A stretch of DNA of 8,933 nt from JBBRWV01 sp038248985 (GTDB lineage: Bacteria; Planctomycetota; Phycisphaerae; WQYP01): contig JBBRWV010000139.1 of NCBI GenBank assembly GCA_038248985.1, positions 1-8,933 on the forward strand, written 5' to 3'. Both the position numbers and the translations under genes were made by a program. Positions 6,568 through 8,933 of this stretch are shown here, in pieces; within the stretch, counting starts at the first letter, position 1; every line of letters begins with the position of its first letter. A model generated the notes under the pieces. It searched no databases and was not told the DNA's origin. It was given only the letters and a program-made list of their open reading frames with translations.

Positions 6568-7437
6568 ATGCAACTCCCCTCCATCTCCATCATCATCCCC
6601 AACTTCAATGGCGAAAATACCATCGAAGCCACCTTCCGCTCACTACTCGAACAAAGCTACCCCAATCTCCAACTCATCGTCATGGATGGCGGCAGCACCG
6701 ACGCCAGCGTCGATATCATCAAACGCTACTCCCCCCACCTCGATTACTGGGAATCCCAAAAAGACCGCGGCCAATCTCACGCCATCAACAAAGGATTCGC
6801 TCGTTGCACCGGCGATATCGTCAACTGGCTCTGCAGCGATGACACCCTCAAACCCAACGCTCTCCACCTCGTCGGACAAACCTTCGCCGAACGTCCGGAC
6901 GTCGACGTCGTCTGGGCAAAATGCCAAAGCATCTTCACTGACGGTCGGCCCTCTCACGTCTGGGGCGGTCCCGAATCCCAACTCATTCTCATGCCCGCCT
7001 CCACCCCCGTCGTACAACCCAGTTGCTTCTATCGCCGCTCCTGCCTCGACCGCACCGGCCCGCTTGATGAAAAACTCAACTTCGCCATGGACTTCGAGCT
7101 CTGGAACTACTTCCTCAGCAAAAATCGAAAATGGCTTTTCCTTGATAAAGTCCTTAGCACCTACCTTGTAGCCCCCGACACCAAAACTTCCGCCGGCGGC
7201 ACCCGCTTCGCCGAAGAACTCAACCTCGTCTACAGTCGCTACTCCAAAGAGTGGATCCCGCTCTCCTGGTGGTATCGCCGACTCCGATGGCCACTCCAAA
7301 AACGACGCTTCTACGGGAAACCCGGCACCGTCACCTCCCTCGCGGCGTTCTGCGATCGCACCACGGCGTTCTTCCTCAAACTCGCCTACGGTTCACAAAA
7401 AGTCGCCTCCGTCAACTGGCGCTTCACCATGGAATAG
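6568..7437 (+). CDS. Family 2 glycosyltransferase (GT-A fold)
   Basis: The 289-residue protein opens with the GT2 signature SISIIIPNFNGENTIEATFRS (5-25). It continues with VMDGGSTDAS (38-47), GQSHAINKGF (68-77), WLCSDD (87-92; the nucleotide-sugar/metal motif, SDD for DxD) and AMDFELW (173-179), the position of the usual ED catalytic-base motif. It is a soluble inverting transferase expected to add a sugar from a nucleotide donor to the lipid-linked repeat unit at the cytoplasmic face. Donor and acceptor cannot be read. AAGGAAG (6555-6561) precedes the ATG by six bases, and the start lies one base after the flippase stop, indicating one transcript. Another ATG at 6563 is in a different frame. 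Codons are again strongly C-ended (27 of 40 in 6601-6720), like the first gene of the window and unlike the cassette at 1676-5010. Confidence 0.92.
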   Translation: MQLPSISIIIPNFNGENTIEATFRSLLEQSYPNLQLIVMDGGSTDASVDIIKRYSPHLDYWESQKDRGQSHAINKGFARCTGDIVNWLCSDDTLKPNALHLVGQTFAERPDVDVVWAKCQSIFTDGRPSHVWGGPESQLILMPASTPVVQPSCFYRRSCLDRTGPLDEKLNFAMDFELWNYFLSKNRKWLFLDKVLSTYLVAPDTKTSAGGTRFAEELNLVYSRYSKEWIPLSWWYRRLRWPLQKRRFYGKPGTVTSLAAFCDRTTAFFLKLAYGSQKVASVNWRFTME

Positions 7438-7470
7438 CGCCCTCCGACTAACGCTCCCTCTATTCCACAA

Positions 7471-7475
7471 AAGGA
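7471..7475 (+). promoter_or_regulatory. Ribosome binding site (AAGGA) for a GTG start at 7486
   Basis: AAGGA stands ten bases before GTG 7486. There is no nearby upstream ATG in frame, and the GTG places the first beta strand (RRILYLTTG) at residue 4, as expected for a GT-B protein, so the GTG start is favoured. The 48 bp spacer after the previous gene shows nothing else of note. Confidence 0.5.
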
Positions 7476-7485
7476 CACTCGGAAC

Positions 7486-8733
7486 GTGATTGATCGCCGA
7501 ATTCTCTACCTCACCACCGGCTCGGTCTACCCGACTAAGATCGGCGGCGCTCAACGCTCCAACCTCCTCTGGAAATCGCTCACTCTCATCGGAAACGTCG
7601 ATCTCGTGCTTGTCAGCGATGAGAAGGATCTTCCATCCGATGTCCGACCAATCCTCGAAAAAAAATACGGCCTTAAACTCTGGCAATCCCTTGGTCGCCG
7701 CGGCCTCATCGGCCCTTGGCGATTCCTCCGCCCCCTTTGGCCTGGCCGCGTCGACCAAATCTCCCACCACCTCGGTAGCAAATTCGATGACTACGGGCCG
7801 GATCCCATCCTCGCCCCCCCGATTCAATCGCTTATCCAGGAAAACCACTACGACTTAATCGTTGGACGCTACCTCCACCCCGCATGCCGCGCCGGTCTCT
7901 TCGGCCACCATCCGCTCATCATCGACGTCGACGACCTCGACACGGAAGTCTACCGCTCCCGTGCCAGCGCCCCCGGCACCTCCCCGCTCCTCCGTCCCAT
8001 CCTTCGCTGGAACGCTCGCCGCATCGATCGCGTGATCCGCCAACGCGCCCAGCAGGCCGACGCCCTCTGGGTTTGCAAAGAATCTGATCGCCAACTTCCG
8101 GAGTTTAGCAAGGGTCGCATCCTCCCTAACATCCCTTTTACCGACAACAGCCTCCTCCCCCCTTTTCAGCCTGAAAACTCAGTCAGCACCCAAATCCTCT
8201 GCGTCTCCACCTGGTCCCATCTTCCCAACATCCTTGGAATGGAGGATTTTCTCCAGCGTTCCTGGCCACAAATATTGCAATCAGTTCCCACCGCTGCTTT
8301 GAGAATCGTAGGCTCCCGTCTGCAGGAGAAGCACAAAGAAAAATGGTCTCACATTCCCGGCGTTCAAGTCGTCGGCTTCGTCGATAGCCTTGCCGATGAA
8401 TATCGCCGTGGTGCCTTTACTATCGCGCCCATCCTCAGCGGCGGAGGCACTAACATAAAAATTGTCGAAAGCCTTGCTTTTGGACGCACCACCGTGCTTA
8501 CCGCCTTTGCGCACCGCGGATACGATCAATCACTGCTGCATCGTCGCCACGTCTGGGTCGCCTCCGACAACAATCTTGCGGAGGGTTGCATCCACCTGCT
8601 GAAAAACCTTGAACATCGCGCCGCAATGAGTGCCGCTGGCCGTAAAATTATTGAAGAAAAATTTTCCTTCTCCGCTTTTTCCTCGATAGTCCGCGACACT
8701 GTCGAATCAGTCTTGAGTACTAGCAACAGATAA
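7486..8733 (+). CDS. GT4-type (Glycos_transf_1) glycosyltransferase
   Basis: This 415-residue protein has a two-domain GT-B layout. The N-terminal Rossmann part begins RRILYLTTGSVYPTKIGGAQR (4-24), with the usual glycine pair after strand one. The middle contains IIDVDDLDTE (145-154) and RILPNIP (211-217), where the donor domain begins. The C-terminal domain has LRIVG (272-276), VQVVGFVDSL (293-302) and SGGGTNIKIVESLAFGR (318-334), the conserved GT4 nucleotide-sugar-binding region including its glutamate (E328). The family members are mostly retaining transferases acting on cytoplasmic lipid-linked acceptors; the specific sugar is unknown. It uses a GTG start. The neighbours, a GT2 enzyme 48 bp before and another GT4-like gene 23 bp after, fit consecutive additions to the same repeat unit. 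Confidence 0.88.
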   Translation: MIDRRILYLTTGSVYPTKIGGAQRSNLLWKSLTLIGNVDLVLVSDEKDLPSDVRPILEKKYGLKLWQSLGRRGLIGPWRFLRPLWPGRVDQISHHLGSKFDDYGPDPILAPPIQSLIQENHYDLIVGRYLHPACRAGLFGHHPLIIDVDDLDTEVYRSRASAPGTSPLLRPILRWNARRIDRVIRQRAQQADALWVCKESDRQLPEFSKGRILPNIPFTDNSLLPPFQPENSVSTQILCVSTWSHLPNILGMEDFLQRSWPQILQSVPTAALRIVGSRLQEKHKEKWSHIPGVQVVGFVDSLADEYRRGAFTIAPILSGGGTNIKIVESLAFGRTTVLTAFAHRGYDQSLLHRRHVWVASDNNLAEGCIHLLKNLEHRAAMSAAGRKIIEEKFSFSAFSSIVRDTVESVLSTSNR

Positions 8734-8756
8734 CTCTCAAAGGTTTGACCTACACG

Positions 8757-8933
8757 ATGGCACTCCTCCGCATTCTCCACCTCATCCCCTCACTCGCCCC
8801 CGAATCCGGCGGACCCCCCGCTATCGCTGCAGGCATCGCCGGCGGCCAGATCGCCCGCGGACACGCCGTCACCATCGCCACCGTCGGCAACCCCGCAGAC
8901 CAGCTCGTCCCCCTCGATCCCCGCATCACCATC
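8757..8933 (+). CDS. Glycosyltransferase, GT4 N-terminal domain (3' partial)
   Basis: Fifty-nine codons are visible before the window ends. The sequence RILHLIPSLAPESGGPPAI (5-23), followed by GGQIARGHAVTIATVG (29-44), is the first beta strand, glycine-rich loop and second strand of the Glyco_transf_4 N-terminal domain, as in WcaL/EpsF-like transferases. The start at 8757 is preceded by AAAGG (8739-8743), thirteen bases away, which is rather long. An in-frame TTG at 8745 is too close to that site. It follows the previous gene by 23 bp and probably belongs to the same operon. The catalytic domain lies outside the window, so activity and integrity cannot be judged. Confidence 0.78.
   Translation, partial: MALLRILHLIPSLAPESGGPPAIAAGIAGGQIARGHAVTIATVGNPADQLVPLDPRITI

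Noticed and set aside
6563..7171. A 202-residue plus-strand frame overlapping the GT2 gene
   Set aside because: Its product is low-complexity Ser/Pro/Thr-rich with no recognisable domain. It is a shifted reading of the real GT2 gene starting at 6568.
6643..7299. A 218-residue open frame on the minus strand across the GT2 gene
   Set aside because: It has the same G-first-codon composition artefact, and the plus-strand frame carries clear GT2 motifs.
1..8933. CRISPR array, tRNA, rRNA, insertion sequence or defence system
   Set aside because: No regularly spaced repeats, no transposase-like or nuclease-like reading frame and no recognisable structural RNA were found; all long frames with protein-like character belong to the surface-glycan set or the left-edge membrane protein.

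Overview
The window is a polysaccharide (O-antigen, capsule or exopolysaccharide type) biosynthesis locus with every gene on the + strand. There are eight genes: one cut by the left edge, one cut by the right edge, and six complete. The first gene encodes a membrane-anchored protein with an LGGFRGLLA...LW...LQP...AWNQAYN signature. From memory of the family, this is typical of Planctomycetota (especially Phycisphaerae) and related PVC bacteria, so a planctomycete-like source is my best guess; no rRNA or marker gene confirms it.

Layout: (1) 1-1467, the 5'-truncated PVC-type membrane protein. (2) 1468-1675, the only sizeable intergenic region (208 bp). It is dense in GTGCA/TGCAC motifs and is the likely control region for what follows. 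(3) 1676-2440, a TylF/MycF-type methyltransferase. (4) 2498-5010, a compact cassette of a KpsF/GutQ sugar-phosphate isomerase (SIS plus two CBS domains), a NeuA-like CMP-sugar synthetase and a DUF115/MptE-like protein. (5) 5007-6566, a Wzx-like flippase. (6) 6568-7437, a GT2 glycosyltransferase. (7) 7486-8733, a GT4-type glycosyltransferase. (8) 8757 to the window end, the N-terminus of another GT4-type glycosyltransferase.

From 1676 onward, gaps are 57 bp or less, including an 8-base and a 4-base overlap, so the block reads as one operon. Inferred division of labour: the isomerase and cytidylyltransferase supply a CMP-activated acidic ulosonate-type sugar; the DUF115 protein is a candidate user of it; the GT2 and GT4 enzymes build the rest of the repeat unit; the methyltransferase decorates a sugar; the flippase exports the lipid-linked unit. 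No condensing synthase (KdsA/NeuB type), polymerase or initiating phosphoglycosyltransferase is visible, so the pathway must be completed elsewhere.

Codon usage is mosaic. The flanking genes end most codons in C, the genes at about 1676-5010 do so far less often, and the flippase is intermediate. This suggests a sugar-synthesis module of different origin inserted into a host-like glycosyltransferase locus. Nothing here is clearly a new class of system. The most interesting part is the isomerase/cytidylyltransferase/DUF115 cassette.
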